From the NCBI RefSeq assembly GCF_027944005.1, contig NZ_AP027204.1:620001-684000 (forward strand): a DNA stretch of 64,000 nt, read 5' to 3'. The stretch is from Polynucleobacter sp. SHI8 (GTDB taxonomy: Bacteria > Pseudomonadota > Gammaproteobacteria > Burkholderiales > Burkholderiaceae). The translations under genes and the position numbers were made by a program. The notes below the pieces were generated by a model, which saw nothing but the letters and a program-made list of their open reading frames with translations, was not told the DNA's origin and searched no databases. Positions 8,564-18,305 of this stretch are shown one piece after another; position 1 is the first letter of the stretch, and every line of letters starts with the position of its first letter.

Positions 8564-11033
8564 AAAAAAATTTGCAATAGCCAGTGAACTTATCTGGCTA
8601 TTGATTGCATTAGTGATATCAGTCACAGCTATCACGAGCGTTACATTTTTGTCAGACAGGTTACAACAATCATTTTCCCAAAAAGCGCGTGAGATGATTG
8701 CTGCAGATACGATTGTAAGAGGTGATCAAACCCTAGACCAAGCTTTTGAAAGTAAAGCGAATGCATTGGGACTACGAGTGGCAAAAACTACTATTTTTTC
8801 TACCATGATGCAAGTAGGAAAAGAGAGTAAGTTGGTTTCCTTAAAAGCCGTTTCATCAAGCTATCCGTTGCGTGGGAACTTGACATTAGAAAATAGAAGC
8901 GCACCTCTATTACCTGGTCAGGTGTGGTTGGATCCTCAGCTGGCGTCCATCTATCAATTAAAGATGGGTGATGTCATCACCCTAGGTGAAAAGCAGTTTG
9001 TTGTTAGTAATTTGATTATTCGTGAACCAGATCGTGGCGCCGGTTTTATGAATTTTGCACCCCGCGCCATGATTCATGAAGCTGACCTATCCCAAACACG
9101 ATTACTTGGACTAGGCAGTCGTGCAAGTTATCGACTGTTAATCGCTGGTACAGAAAATCAATCGCTCACGCAAAGTGAAGAGTCGATACAAGCTTTTACC
9201 ACATGGTCAAAATCCTGGATAGAAGAACATAAGATTCGAGGCGTCAATCTTGAAAATCTGGAAAGCGGTCAGCCTTTACTTCGTAAAACAATTGACCAGG
9301 CTAATCGTTTTTTATCATTAGTTGCGTTATTGACTGGGATGATTGCCGCAGTAGGTATTGCTTTAGCAAGTCGTCGATATGCCAAAAAGCAGGTGATTTC
9401 TACCGTAGTCAAAAAATGTTTTGGCGCTTCAGGATTTCAAATCATTAAGACACACTTGTATTTATTCTTTTTATTAATGTTGTTGGGTGGAACTTTGGGA
9501 GTGGCTTTCGGCTATGGATTACAAGAAGTTTTGATCCAAATTATGCAAAATTTGTTAGACAAAGATTTACCAAGTCCGACCCTTTGGCCCTTGATCTGGG
9601 GACTTCTTGTAGCTTGTGTTTTGTTACTTGGATTTGCACTTCCCCCATTATTAGCGCTTACCCAAGTTTCGCCTAACATCGTTTTAAGAAAAGAGAGCAC
9701 CCAAATTAGGTTTAATTACCTTTTGACAGTAGGTTTAGGCATCAGCAGTTATTTTTTCTTATTATTATGGATCGCCAATAACTTGCGCTTGAGCTTGATG
9801 GTTCTTGGAGGATTTGTTGGAGCCTGCGTTATTTTTGCCGGAAGTGCTTACTTACTTGCTAAGTGGATTGGCAAGCTTTTAAGTAATCGGCATGTTTCTT
9901 TACCGGGTATTCGATTTGCAGGACAGCGCATAGCAGGTGACCCGTCTTGGATTAGCTTCCAAATTACGGCGCTAGGTATTGCTATGCTTGCCATTTTATT
10001 GCTCATTGTTATTCGATTTAATGTATTGGATGCTTGGCAAACCAGTGTTCCACCTGGTGCAAATAATCGCTTTATATTAAATGTTTTACCTGATCAAAAA
10101 GAAGCAGTAGAGAATATCTTATCGCTGCAACTGCGGAGTAAAGATTTTGATTCTTACCCGATGATTCGGGGTAGATTAATGGCGATTAATGATCGAGAGA
10201 TTCGGAGTGCAGATTTTTCAGATCAAAATACCCAGCGATTAGTAGAGCGGGAATTTAACCTTTCCTATGCAGATAAAATCCCAGTAAAAAATCGTATCAT
10301 CTCAGGTCGTTGGTTTGAAAGCGCTGATACCCAGCAAGTGTCTATGGAAGCAGGGATGATGAAGTCTTTACGTTTAAAGCTTGGAGATCTTCTAAGCTTT
10401 GAAGTAGCAGGTCAAACCTATCAAGTCAAGATTACTTCAGTACGCAAACTGGACTGGAATTCGATGCGAGTTAATTTCTTTGCAATGATGCCTCCTGATT
10501 TATTGAAAGAAGCTCCGCAGAGTTGGATTATGGCTTTTCGACAGGAGTCTGATCAAAGAGTAGATATGGATATTATTTATCGATTTCCCAATATCACCTC
10601 TGTCAATATTGAAGAGTCGATTGCTCAAGCGCAGGATATTTTGAAACAATTGATTTTTGCAATTCAAGTTCTATTTTTATTTACCCTATTAGCTGGTTTT
10701 GTAGTGTTAATGATTGCTCTCTTATCCGTTCAAGAACAGCGAATGAATGAGGTAGCTATTTTAAAAACATTGGGTGCAAGTCAAGAATATCTCTCTCGAG
10801 TATGGCTGTTAGAGTTATTCATTTGCGGAGGTATTGCTGGTATTTTGAGTGGTTTTTTTGCTAGCTTTGCTGGATGGTACTTATCCAACTATATATTGGA
10901 GATTGAGATGGCATTCCCCAAATGGCTGATATGGTTTGGCATTCTCTTAGGGGTTGCAATTAACAGTATGGCAAGTATTTGGTTAAGGGTAAAGACACTT
11001 CAGACTTCACCTAATATGATTCTTAAAACTTAA
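8538..11033 (+). CDS. Large FtsX-type ABC transporter permease (YbbP-like)
   Basis: An 831-residue inner-membrane protein with a duplicated MacB/FtsX layout: one N-terminal helix (about 17-37), a large periplasmic domain, helices near 265-285, 300-325 and 345-375, then a second periplasmic domain and a C-terminal helix set ending in the FtsX signature (ALLSVQEQRMNEVAILKTLGAS near 728). YbbP-type permeases are thought to extract or move lipids or lipoproteins with the ATPase YbbA. No ATPase gene is adjacent. The start overlaps the SDR by 26 bases, and the next in-frame Met would remove helix 1, so ATG 8538 is preferred. Confidence 0.87.
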   Translation: MVEVLLEYKKKFAIASELIWLLIALVISVTAITSVTFLSDRLQQSFSQKAREMIAADTIVRGDQTLDQAFESKANALGLRVAKTTIFSTMMQVGKESKLVSLKAVSSSYPLRGNLTLENRSAPLLPGQVWLDPQLASIYQLKMGDVITLGEKQFVVSNLIIREPDRGAGFMNFAPRAMIHEADLSQTRLLGLGSRASYRLLIAGTENQSLTQSEESIQAFTTWSKSWIEEHKIRGVNLENLESGQPLLRKTIDQANRFLSLVALLTGMIAAVGIALASRRYAKKQVISTVVKKCFGASGFQIIKTHLYLFFLLMLLGGTLGVAFGYGLQEVLIQIMQNLLDKDLPSPTLWPLIWGLLVACVLLLGFALPPLLALTQVSPNIVLRKESTQIRFNYLLTVGLGISSYFFLLLWIANNLRLSLMVLGGFVGACVIFAGSAYLLAKWIGKLLSNRHVSLPGIRFAGQRIAGDPSWISFQITALGIAMLAILLLIVIRFNVLDAWQTSVPPGANNRFILNVLPDQKEAVENILSLQLRSKDFDSYPMIRGRLMAINDREIRSADFSDQNTQRLVEREFNLSYADKIPVKNRIISGRWFESADTQQVSMEAGMMKSLRLKLGDLLSFEVAGQTYQVKITSVRKLDWNSMRVNFFAMMPPDLLKEAPQSWIMAFRQESDQRVDMDIIYRFPNITSVNIEESIAQAQDILKQLIFAIQVLFLFTLLAGFVVLMIALLSVQEQRMNEVAILKTLGASQEYLSRVWLLELFICGGIAGILSGFFASFAGWYLSNYILEIEMAFPKWLIWFGILLGVAINSMASIWLRVKTLQTSPNMILKT

Positions 11034-11569
11034 TCCATCTTCGGTATTTTAGGAACCAAAATAAGTTTAGTTTTGGCTAGCCTATCGGCTAAAGATTGAG
11101 CTCCATGAGGGCTTGATCGATCAAATAGACAAGTAAGTGGCCAGAAAAATAGAACCATACAAAACATTAACTCAATCGTTGGCCAATTCCCCAGTGGCAT
11201 CAAAAATACATGTTTAAAAAGAATATAAATAATCACCGTTGGAAATAGCCATAGGCTTGAAATTGCATAGCGAATCAGGGCTTGGTTTCTTTTCAGAAGC
11301 TGTTCATTTTCATCGACCATTTTTACATGCCAAGTTTGCATGGCCAATGTTTGGCCAGTATGAGTCCAGTACCAAGTGAAATAAATCCCGAACAAAATAT
11401 ATACATGTCCAAATGCAAGCCAACTAGGTAATTGGACTTGAAAGATGACACCGAGTATTAGGGACGGTACTAAATAACCTAATGCCCAAACACCCACGAG
11501 TATGAGCATTTCATAAAGAGTGACGCAAATCCGTAGACGAATACTTGGGGCAGGTGTGATCAAGTGCAA
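11030..11569 (-). CDS. RDD family membrane protein
   Basis: A 179-residue protein with an N-terminal APSIRLRICVTLYEMLIL block, which is the RDD-type start, and several hydrophobic segments (about 17-42, 46-64, 105-130 and 138-155). The C-terminal SLADRLAKTKLILVPK is typical. RDD proteins have been linked to ion transport in a few cases; function here is unknown. The start is TTG at 11569 or 11563, neither with a strong Shine-Dalgarno. It is last in the sigma–DUF3619–DUF3106–RDD group and touches the convergent permease by 4 bases. Confidence 0.84.
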   Translation of the reverse strand: MHLITPAPSIRLRICVTLYEMLILVGVWALGYLVPSLILGVIFQVQLPSWLAFGHVYILFGIYFTWYWTHTGQTLAMQTWHVKMVDENEQLLKRNQALIRYAISSLWLFPTVIIYILFKHVFLMPLGNWPTIELMFCMVLFFWPLTCLFDRSSPHGAQSLADRLAKTKLILVPKIPKMD

Positions 11570-11583
11570 AATATAATTAATGA

Positions 11584-12051
11584 TTATTTGAGTGTCGGCG
11601 AATTAACTAAAGAAGGTTTTTTCGATTTATTCTTCTCTGCAGCTTCATCAGCCAATTGCTTTTTTTCCTCAGGAGTTAATTGTTGGTAAGCTTCCCATGC
11701 TTCAGATTTTTTATCATTTGGAATATCGAGACTTTTAATGAAATTAGCTCTAGCTACCCTGCGATCATTGGTGGACAGTTTTGCCCAATCAGACATTCTT
11801 GATTTCAAGCGCTCGCGATCTGCTTCTGGTAGTTTTTCGTAGCGATTGGCTAATTGAACCCACTTTGAGCGTTGTTCGGCAGAAAGAGTGCCCCAATCTT
11901 CCTGAAGAGTCGCTAATGTTTCCTTTTGGGAGCTTGTTAAGCTTGACCAGGACGTATTGTTTGGAATGACCCCTTGGGCGAAGCTATATGATACCCCTGT
12001 AAAAAACAAAGTCAAAACAGCGCACGCTAGAAAAAACCGTCGACCGATCAT
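11584..12051 (-). CDS. DUF3106 exported protein
   Basis: A 155-residue secreted protein. Residues 1-25 form a signal peptide (RRFFLACAVLTLFFTG then SYSFAQ), with likely cleavage after the AQ. The mature part repeats a W-x-x-L/Q-R pattern: WSSLTSSQKETLATL, WGTLSAEQRSKWVQLANRY and LTPEEKKQLADEA, which is the DUF3106 signature. It is helical and charged and probably periplasmic. The function is unknown. Co-localisation with an ECF sigma factor and a single-pass membrane protein suggests an envelope role, but that is inference. Confidence 0.85.
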   Translation of the reverse strand: MIGRRFFLACAVLTLFFTGVSYSFAQGVIPNNTSWSSLTSSQKETLATLQEDWGTLSAEQRSKWVQLANRYEKLPEADRERLKSRMSDWAKLSTNDRRVARANFIKSLDIPNDKKSEAWEAYQQLTPEEKKQLADEAAEKNKSKKPSLVNSPTLK

Positions 12052-12080
12052 ATGTAACTTTTCGCCTTCATTAAATTGGC

Positions 12081-12641
12081 TTACTGATTAGTACTGATAT
12101 CTGGAGCACGATTCTCAATATTTGCAGGGGTATTTTCTTTGGGAGCTGATGAGGACTCTTCTATCTTTACTAAATCTGTTTCAGGTTTTGTTTCTGAAGG
12201 ACTCATCATCTTTTTCAAAAATAATCTAAAACCATCATCAGCATAAGCATCTGGAGGGACAGAATCCGTCAAAATAGCAGTATCAACATCTGCGATGTTA
12301 TCGATTCGAGCGTTTTGTTGCCATTGAGCAATTCCAAAAACCAATAATAGAACGACCAAAATAGGGCTTAATGGTCCCAACTTTGGCAAGAAGCTAGATT
12401 TTGATGAACTCTTTGATGAACGGATAGGTGAAGCTGATGATGTCCCATGTTTTTGCTGAGATAAGGCAATTTCTCTTGATTTTTCAAGACGTTGAAGCAC
12501 CTTGGGTGATAGGTGCGCTAGTTCTTTGTCGAGTGACCGAGCAATAGTTTTACCAATTTGATCAACATAAAGATCATCACTAGTCAACGGATTGACTACT
12601 TGAGAGTTGATAAGAGTAATATTCGTTTGCGATGCGTTCAT
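12081..12641 (-). CDS. DUF3619 single-pass membrane protein, candidate anti-sigma factor
   Basis: A 186-residue protein with a cytoplasmic N-terminal part (DLYVDQIGKTIARSLDKELAHLSPKVLQRLEKSREIAL is split between conserved helices), a Ser-rich linker (about 78-90), one membrane helix (PILVVLLLVFGIA, about 100-115) and an acidic periplasmic tail containing TDSVPPDAYADDGF. The layout resembles an anti-sigma factor, and the gene starts 10 bases after the ECF sigma stop, as anti-sigma genes often do. No anti-sigma domain is recognised, so the role is inferred. The ATG at 12641 was preferred over TTG 12668, which would overlap the sigma gene. Confidence 0.82.
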   Translation of the reverse strand: MNASQTNITLINSQVVNPLTSDDLYVDQIGKTIARSLDKELAHLSPKVLQRLEKSREIALSQQKHGTSSASPIRSSKSSSKSSFLPKLGPLSPILVVLLLVFGIAQWQQNARIDNIADVDTAILTDSVPPDAYADDGFRLFLKKMMSPSETKPETDLVKIEESSSAPKENTPANIENRAPDISTNQ

Positions 12642-12651
12642 AATTTCAATT

Positions 12652-13218
12652 TTAAAAGGTAATTCCAAGTTTTTTCAAGGCTGCTGCAAGAGTTTGGGTA
12701 GCTCTTGAACAGTGTGTTTTTACGCTTCCTTCGCTACATCCCATAGCTACAGCAGTCTCAGAAATATCTAACTCCTCCCAATAACGCATGAGGAAGGCTT
12801 CTCGTTGACGTCTAGGTAACTTTTCTATCTCTTTTTCCAAAATTGTTGATAATTCCATTCTTTCTATCTGTAATGAAGATTCTTTGCCAAAGCTAGAATC
12901 TTCAGAATTTTCAAAAAAGTCTTGTGGATCAATATCTTCCCCATCATCATTTTTACCAAATTTTGAGAAGAGGGTGACCCATGTATTGCGGACTTTTTGA
13001 CGCCTAAACCAATCTTTCGTGCAGTTTTGCACAATTCTTGTGAAAAGTAATGGCAATTCTTCGATATTTTTGTGACCATAACTTTGGGCGAGTTTAATCA
13101 TGGAGTCTTGAACAATGTCCAAAGCAGCATCTTCATCTCTTACAGAATAGAGTACTTGCTTAAACGCGCGTTTTTCACTTGCTTTAAGAAAGTCAGATAG
13201 TTCTTTTTCAGATGCCAT
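12652..13218 (-). CDS. ECF-type RNA polymerase sigma factor
   Basis: A 188-residue sigma-70 family protein of group IV size. Region 2 is seen as VRDEDAALDIVQDSMIKLAQ and LFTRIVQNCTKDWFRRQK; region 4 as LPRRQREAFLMRYWEEL followed by the helix-turn-helix ISETAVAMGCSEGSVKTHCS. The linker is acidic and carries an FGKNDDGEDIDPQDFFE stretch. The ATG at 13218 was chosen because residues upstream of it in the same frame do not resemble sigma factors. It heads a four-gene minus-strand group and is divergent from ilvB. In Burkholderiales this sigma–DUF3619 pair is common; its regulon is not known to me. Confidence 0.9.
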   Translation of the reverse strand: MASEKELSDFLKASEKRAFKQVLYSVRDEDAALDIVQDSMIKLAQSYGHKNIEELPLLFTRIVQNCTKDWFRRQKVRNTWVTLFSKFGKNDDGEDIDPQDFFENSEDSSFGKESSLQIERMELSTILEKEIEKLPRRQREAFLMRYWEELDISETAVAMGCSEGSVKTHCSRATQTLAAALKKLGITF

Positions 13219-13252
13219 AGACTGAATTTTAGACTTCAATTGAAAAGTTTTG

Positions 13253-13282
13253 TGGAAAAAAACCCTAAAAATGTAATACAAT
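13253..13282 (+). promoter_or_regulatory. Candidate ilvB promoter
   Basis: A TACAAT box (13277-13282) lies 18 bases after a weak TGGAAA (13253-13258). It would start transcription near 13289, just before the structured leader. The match to the sigma-70 consensus is moderate in the -10 and poor in the -35. Confidence 0.35.
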
Positions 13283-13291
13283 CACAAGTTC

Positions 13292-13402
13292 GCTTATACA
13301 AAACCCTTCAAAAGATGGATTGAGATCAATATAAGCAAAGGGCTCAAAGTTTAGTCAAAAGCAAAACCAAGAGCAGACCAACCAATTTTTTGCCGAAAAT
13401 TG
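13292..13402 (+). promoter_or_regulatory. Candidate structured leader RNA of ilvB-ilvH-ilvC
   Basis: GCTTATA (13292-13298) is complementary to TATAAGC (13330-13336). CCCTT (13304-13308), inside that loop, is complementary to AAGGG (13338-13342), outside it. The order gives a pseudoknot or two alternative folds. A weak hairpin ATTG/CAAT lies at 13319-13330. A separate stem CAATTTT/AAAATTG at 13383-13402 precedes the start codon. No leucine-, valine- or isoleucine-rich leader peptide is present. The pairing was found by eye. Confidence 0.4.
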
Positions 13403-13422
13403 CAAAGGACTATAGAAAGAAT

Positions 13423-15195
13423 ATGAATACAGTTAAAGAAGCAACACCCCTTGATTCGATGAATCAAAAATCCCCAAATCTCCCTGAAGTAATTGGCGCA
13501 GAAATCCTAGTTCGTGCATTAGCCGAAGAGGGCGTTGAGTATGTGTGGGGATATCCAGGTGGGTCAGTCTTGTATATTTATGACGAGATCCACAAGCAAG
13601 ATAAATTTGAACATATATTAGTTCGACATGAACAAGGTGCAGTGCATGCCGCGGACGGATATGCAAGAGCATCAGGTAATGTTGGCGTCGCTTTAGTTAC
13701 CTCAGGACCAGGCGTAACTAATGCTGTTACAGGTATCGCAACGGCATATATGGATTCGATACCGCTAGTAGTCATTACCGGTAATGTTCCATCCAATATG
13801 ATCGGCGAAGATGCATTCCAAGAGTGTGATACCGTAGGTATTACCCGGCCAATCGTGAAGCACAATTTTTTAGTCAAAGATGTGCGTGATTTAGCGGTAA
13901 CTATTAAAAAAGCATTTCATATTGCACAGACCGGTCGTCCAGGTCCTGTTGTGATTGATATTCCGAAGGATATTTCTTTCCATAAAACTACTTATGAATA
14001 TCCTACATCTGTAGATATGCGCTCTTACAGTCCAGTATTAAAAGGACATTCAGGTCAAATTCGTAAAGCAGTAAGTTTGTTACGTGAAGCTGAAAGACCA
14101 TACATCTATACAGGCGGTGGTGTTATTTTGGCAAATGCTTCTGCTGAATTAAAGGAATTTGCTGAGTTGCTGGGTTATCCGGTCACCAATACATTAATGG
14201 GTCTTGGTGGATTTCCAGGGACGCACCCTAATTTCCTAGGTATGCCTGGTATGCATGGTACCTATGAAGCGAATATGACTATGCAACATTCAGATGTCGT
14301 GATTGCCATTGGTGCACGTTTTGACGATCGCGTGATTGGTAATCCTGCGCACTTTATGAGCTTGCCAAGAAAAGTTATTCATATTGATATAGACCCATCT
14401 GTGATTTCGAAAAGAGTTCGTGCAGATGTGCCTATTGTTGGTAATTTAAAAGATGTTTTACAAGAGATGATTGCTCAGTTGCGAGCTGCAGGCCCGTTAA
14501 AAAATAAATTAGCGGTAGATGCTTGGTGGAATCAGATTAATGAATGGCGTAAAACAGATTGCTTAAAGTATGACCGTGAATCTCAGATTGTGAAGCCACA
14601 ATATGTTGTTGAGACATTATCTGAATTAACGCATGGCGATGCTTTTATTTGTTCTGACGTTGGGCAGCATCAAATGTGGGCGGCACAATTTTATAAATTT
14701 AACAAGCCGCGTCGTTGGATTAATTCAGGTGGTCTTGGCACAATGGGTGTTGGTTTGCCATATGCCATGGGAATTAAAAAAGCGTTTCCGGATGAAACTG
14801 TTTGTACGATTACAGGTGAAGGTTCGATACAAATGTGTATTCAAGAGCTTTCTACTTGTTTGCAATACGACACGCCAATTAAAATTATTTCACTTAATAA
14901 TCGCTATTTAGGTATGGTTCGTCAGTGGCAAGAGCTCAGTTACAGCAAACGCTATTCACACTCTTATATGGATTCTTTACCTGATTTTGTGAAATTAGCT
15001 GAAGCATATGGTCACGTGGGCATGCGTATTGAGAAAAAATCAGACGTTGAGGGCGCATTGCGCGAAGCTTTAGCACTCAAAAATCGAACAGTCTTTATGG
15101 ATTTCCAAACAGACCCATCTGAGAACGTTTGGCCAATGGTTCAAGCAGGAAAAGGAATTACTGAGATGATTTTAGGTTCGGAGAATGCCGAATGA
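13423..15195 (+). CDS. ilvB: Acetolactate synthase large subunit
   Basis: A 590-residue thiamine-diphosphate enzyme that condenses pyruvate with pyruvate or 2-ketobutyrate, the first common step of valine, leucine and isoleucine synthesis. Seen: N-terminal domain WGYPGGSVLYIYDEI and RHEQGAVHAADGYARASG with the catalytic Glu, FAD/linker domain with ARFDDRVIGN, and C-terminal ThDP motif GEGSIQMCIQEL through NNRYLGMVRQWQ. The ATG at 13423 has an AGAAAGA upstream; TTG 13390 in the same frame adds residues unlike the family. It overlaps ilvH by ATGA, so subunits are probably made in step. Confidence 0.96.
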   Translation: MNTVKEATPLDSMNQKSPNLPEVIGAEILVRALAEEGVEYVWGYPGGSVLYIYDEIHKQDKFEHILVRHEQGAVHAADGYARASGNVGVALVTSGPGVTNAVTGIATAYMDSIPLVVITGNVPSNMIGEDAFQECDTVGITRPIVKHNFLVKDVRDLAVTIKKAFHIAQTGRPGPVVIDIPKDISFHKTTYEYPTSVDMRSYSPVLKGHSGQIRKAVSLLREAERPYIYTGGGVILANASAELKEFAELLGYPVTNTLMGLGGFPGTHPNFLGMPGMHGTYEANMTMQHSDVVIAIGARFDDRVIGNPAHFMSLPRKVIHIDIDPSVISKRVRADVPIVGNLKDVLQEMIAQLRAAGPLKNKLAVDAWWNQINEWRKTDCLKYDRESQIVKPQYVVETLSELTHGDAFICSDVGQHQMWAAQFYKFNKPRRWINSGGLGTMGVGLPYAMGIKKAFPDETVCTITGEGSIQMCIQELSTCLQYDTPIKIISLNNRYLGMVRQWQELSYSKRYSHSYMDSLPDFVKLAEAYGHVGMRIEKKSDVEGALREALALKNRTVFMDFQTDPSENVWPMVQAGKGITEMILGSENAE

Positions 15196-15683
15196 GACAT
15201 ATTATTTCTGTACTTCTAGAAAATGAGCCCGGCGCGTTATCACGCGTTGTTGGTTTGTTTTCTGCGCGTGGTTATAACATTGAAAGTTTGACGGTAGCAC
15301 CGACGGAAGATTCATCTCTCTCACGTATGACGATTGTGACTGCAGGTTCAGATGAAGTGATTGAACAGATTACAAAGCATTTGAATCGTTTGGTTGAAGT
15401 TGTTAAAGTCTACGATTTAAGCGAAGGTGCGCATACTGAACGCGAACTCATGTTGATTAAGGTTCGTGCCGTAGGTAAAGAGCGTGAAGAAATGAAGCGA
15501 ACTACGGATATTTTCCGTGGACGGGTCATTGATGTCACGGATAAGAGTTATACGATTGAATTAACAGGTGATTCTGCAAAGTTAGATGCATTTATTGAAT
15601 CAATTGATAAATCTGCCATTTTGGAAACTGTCAGAACTGGCGCCTCTGGAATTGGCCGTGGTGAAAGAATTTTACGGGTGTAG
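15192..15683 (+). CDS. ilvH: Acetolactate synthase small (regulatory) subunit
   Basis: A 163-residue regulatory subunit. The N-terminal ACT domain is plain (HIISVLLENEPGALSRVVGL, then ARGYNIESLTVAPTED), and a C-terminal IlvN-type domain includes ELMLIKVRA and FRGRVIDVTDKSYTIELTG. It activates IlvB and gives valine feedback inhibition in characterised homologues. The 4-base ATGA overlap with ilvB supports translational coupling. ilvC follows after 57 bases. Confidence 0.96.
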   Translation: MRHIISVLLENEPGALSRVVGLFSARGYNIESLTVAPTEDSSLSRMTIVTAGSDEVIEQITKHLNRLVEVVKVYDLSEGAHTERELMLIKVRAVGKEREEMKRTTDIFRGRVIDVTDKSYTIELTGDSAKLDAFIESIDKSAILETVRTGASGIGRGERILRV

Positions 15684-15728
15684 TACTTGTAATGAGTTGT
15701 TGCAGTACATGATTAAAACAATATTTAA

Positions 15729-16757
<1,029 letters not shown>

Positions 16758-16760
16758 TTA

Positions 16761-17414
16761 ATGTCAGTCTATAAGCACCCCATTATTGCTCGAGAAGGAT
16801 GGCCATATCTGATTGGATTAGGGATATTGGCTATCATTTTTACGAAATTCATTGGGGTGTATTACGCCCTGCCGATTTGGATTTTATTTATATTTGTTTT
16901 GCAGTTTTTTCGCGATCCACCCAGATTGGTTCCTATCGCCGCTAATGCAATTTTGGCTCCAGCTGATGGCAGGATTGTTGCGGTTGAAAAGACCTTTGAT
17001 CCATATGCAAAAAGAGACGCTTTAAAAATTAGTATTTTTATGAACGTGTTTAACGTTCACTCCAATCGTATTGCAGTGAATGGGCGTATCAAATCAATTG
17101 AGTATTTTCCGGGTAAGTTTTTCAATGCAGACTTAGATAAAGCCTCTGTTGAAAACGAAAGAAATGCTGTTGTGATTGATGCAAATGGTCACGATATTAC
17201 GCTAGTTCAAGTGGCTGGCTTAATTGCGCGACGTATATTGTGTTACGCGCAGGTTGGCGACGCTGTGAAGAAGGGCGAGCGTTATGGCTTTATTCGATTT
17301 GGATCAAGAGTAGACGTGTATATGCCCCTAGATGTTGAGCCTTTAGTTTCTGTTGGGGACACCGTATATGCCACCACAACGTTGTTAGCTATTTTGAGTC
17401 ATTTGGATTCATGA
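16761..17414 (+). CDS. psd: Phosphatidylserine decarboxylase proenzyme (short type)
   Basis: A 217-residue precursor that self-cleaves to give a pyruvoyl enzyme making phosphatidylethanolamine. Seen: hydrophobic N-terminal segments (15-50), FFRDPPR at 49-55, LAPADGRIV (65-73), [11 protein letters not shown] (93-103) and [11 protein letters not shown] (179-189). Cleavage is expected between Gly181 and Ser182, with Ser182 becoming the pyruvoyl group. It starts three bases after ilvC and overlaps pssA by ATGA, so phospholipid genes are tied to the ilv operon. Confidence 0.95.
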   Translation: MSVYKHPIIAREGWPYLIGLGILAIIFTKFIGVYYALPIWILFIFVLQFFRDPPRLVPIAANAILAPADGRIVAVEKTFDPYAKRDALKISIFMNVFNVHSNRIAVNGRIKSIEYFPGKFFNADLDKASVENERNAVVIDANGHDITLVQVAGLIARRILCYAQVGDAVKKGERYGFIRFGSRVDVYMPLDVEPLVSVGDTVYATTTLLAILSHLDS

Positions 17415-18265
17415 AGCCTAGAGTAAGACCAAAACGTCCTAGAATTTTTAGTCGAACGAAAGTTCATCGACGACGTAATGTGTTTCAAGATGATTTGCTT
17501 GAAGATGATCATGAAGAGCTAGTAGAGCGTCCCCGCAATAAAGCCATCTATTTATTACCAAATGCCTTTACAACAGGAGCATTATTCTTCGGATTTTTTG
17601 CGATTGTTCAAGCGATGAATCAGCATTGGGAAGTCGCTTCGATGGCGATATTTTGTTCCCTGATTTTAGATGGTATGGATGGACGCGTTGCGCGTATGAC
17701 ACGCACGCAAAGTGCATTTGGTGAACAATATGACTCCCTCGCTGATATGGTTTCCTTTGGTGTTGCACCGGCCTTGGTTGCTTATGAGTGGGCTCTTAAA
17801 GGCTTAGGTAAATGGGGTTGGGTTGCTGCGTTTATTTATTGCGCAGGGGCTGCACTTCGTTTAGCGAGATTTAATATCAGTACGGGCGTCATTGATAAAC
17901 GTTTTTTTCAGGGATTGCCAAGCCCGGCCGCAGCCTCTATTGTGGCGGGATTTGTATGGTTAGCCGAGGATAATCATTTACCAGTGAGTGATGCTGCGAT
18001 ACCCTGGACGATGTTTTGTATAACGGTCTATGCGGGTATAACGATGGTTTCTAATGCTAAGTTTTATAGTGGTAAGGCTTTAGACATTCGCTACAAGGTG
18101 TCCTTTGGTGTGATGGTTTTTGTCATATTGGGATTAGTATTAATGTCCACCTATCCACCACTGACTATTTTTTGCTTTTTTCTGGTTTATGCCTTATCAG
18201 GATACGTTTTGTGGGTATGGGAGTATTTCAAGACGATTAATCACAATAAAACGAGTCCTAAATAA
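17411..18265 (+). CDS. pssA: CDP-diacylglycerol–serine O-phosphatidyltransferase
   Basis: A 284-residue integral membrane protein that makes phosphatidylserine, the substrate of the adjacent psd product. The CDP-alcohol phosphotransferase motif is complete in the stretch [19 protein letters not shown] followed by [13 protein letters not shown], with all the expected aspartates. Hydrophobic helices follow. The N-terminal 45 residues are basic ([17 protein letters not shown]), typical of the Burkholderiales form. It overlaps psd by four bases. The stop at 18265 is followed at once by the leu promoter. Confidence 0.95.
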   Translation: MKPRVRPKRPRIFSRTKVHRRRNVFQDDLLEDDHEELVERPRNKAIYLLPNAFTTGALFFGFFAIVQAMNQHWEVASMAIFCSLILDGMDGRVARMTRTQSAFGEQYDSLADMVSFGVAPALVAYEWALKGLGKWGWVAAFIYCAGAALRLARFNISTGVIDKRFFQGLPSPAAASIVAGFVWLAEDNHLPVSDAAIPWTMFCITVYAGITMVSNAKFYSGKALDIRYKVSFGVMVFVILGLVLMSTYPPLTIFCFFLVYALSGYVLWVWEYFKTINHNKTSPK

Positions 18266-18268
18266 GAA

Positions 18269-18288
18269 AAATGACACAAAAGTCATTT
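18269..18288. promoter_or_regulatory. Inverted repeat over the leu -35 region, candidate operator
   Basis: AAATGAC (18269-18275) and GTCATTT (18282-18288) form a perfect 7-base inverted repeat with a 6-base spacer. It covers the -35 hexamer of the leuA promoter. A transcription factor site is possible. As RNA it would be a weak hairpin without a U tract, so terminator function for pssA is unlikely. Confidence 0.4.
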
Positions 18289-18299
18289 CGGTGTATAGT
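18271..18299 (+). promoter_or_regulatory. Sigma-70 promoter of the leuA leader
   Basis: ATGACA (18271-18276) and TATAGT (18294-18299) are separated by exactly 17 bases, each hexamer one base off consensus. Transcription would start around 18305-18307, at or next to the ATG of the leader peptide. Confidence 0.7.
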
Positions 18300-18305
18300 A
18301 AATCT

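Noticed and set aside
11781..11969. Small frame opposite DUF3106
   Set aside because: It lies fully within a well-supported gene on the other strand and has no start signal.
13219..13422. Leader peptide for ilvB attenuation
   Set aside because: The available ATG codons stop within one or two codons, and no run of Leu, Val or Ile codons exists in any frame.
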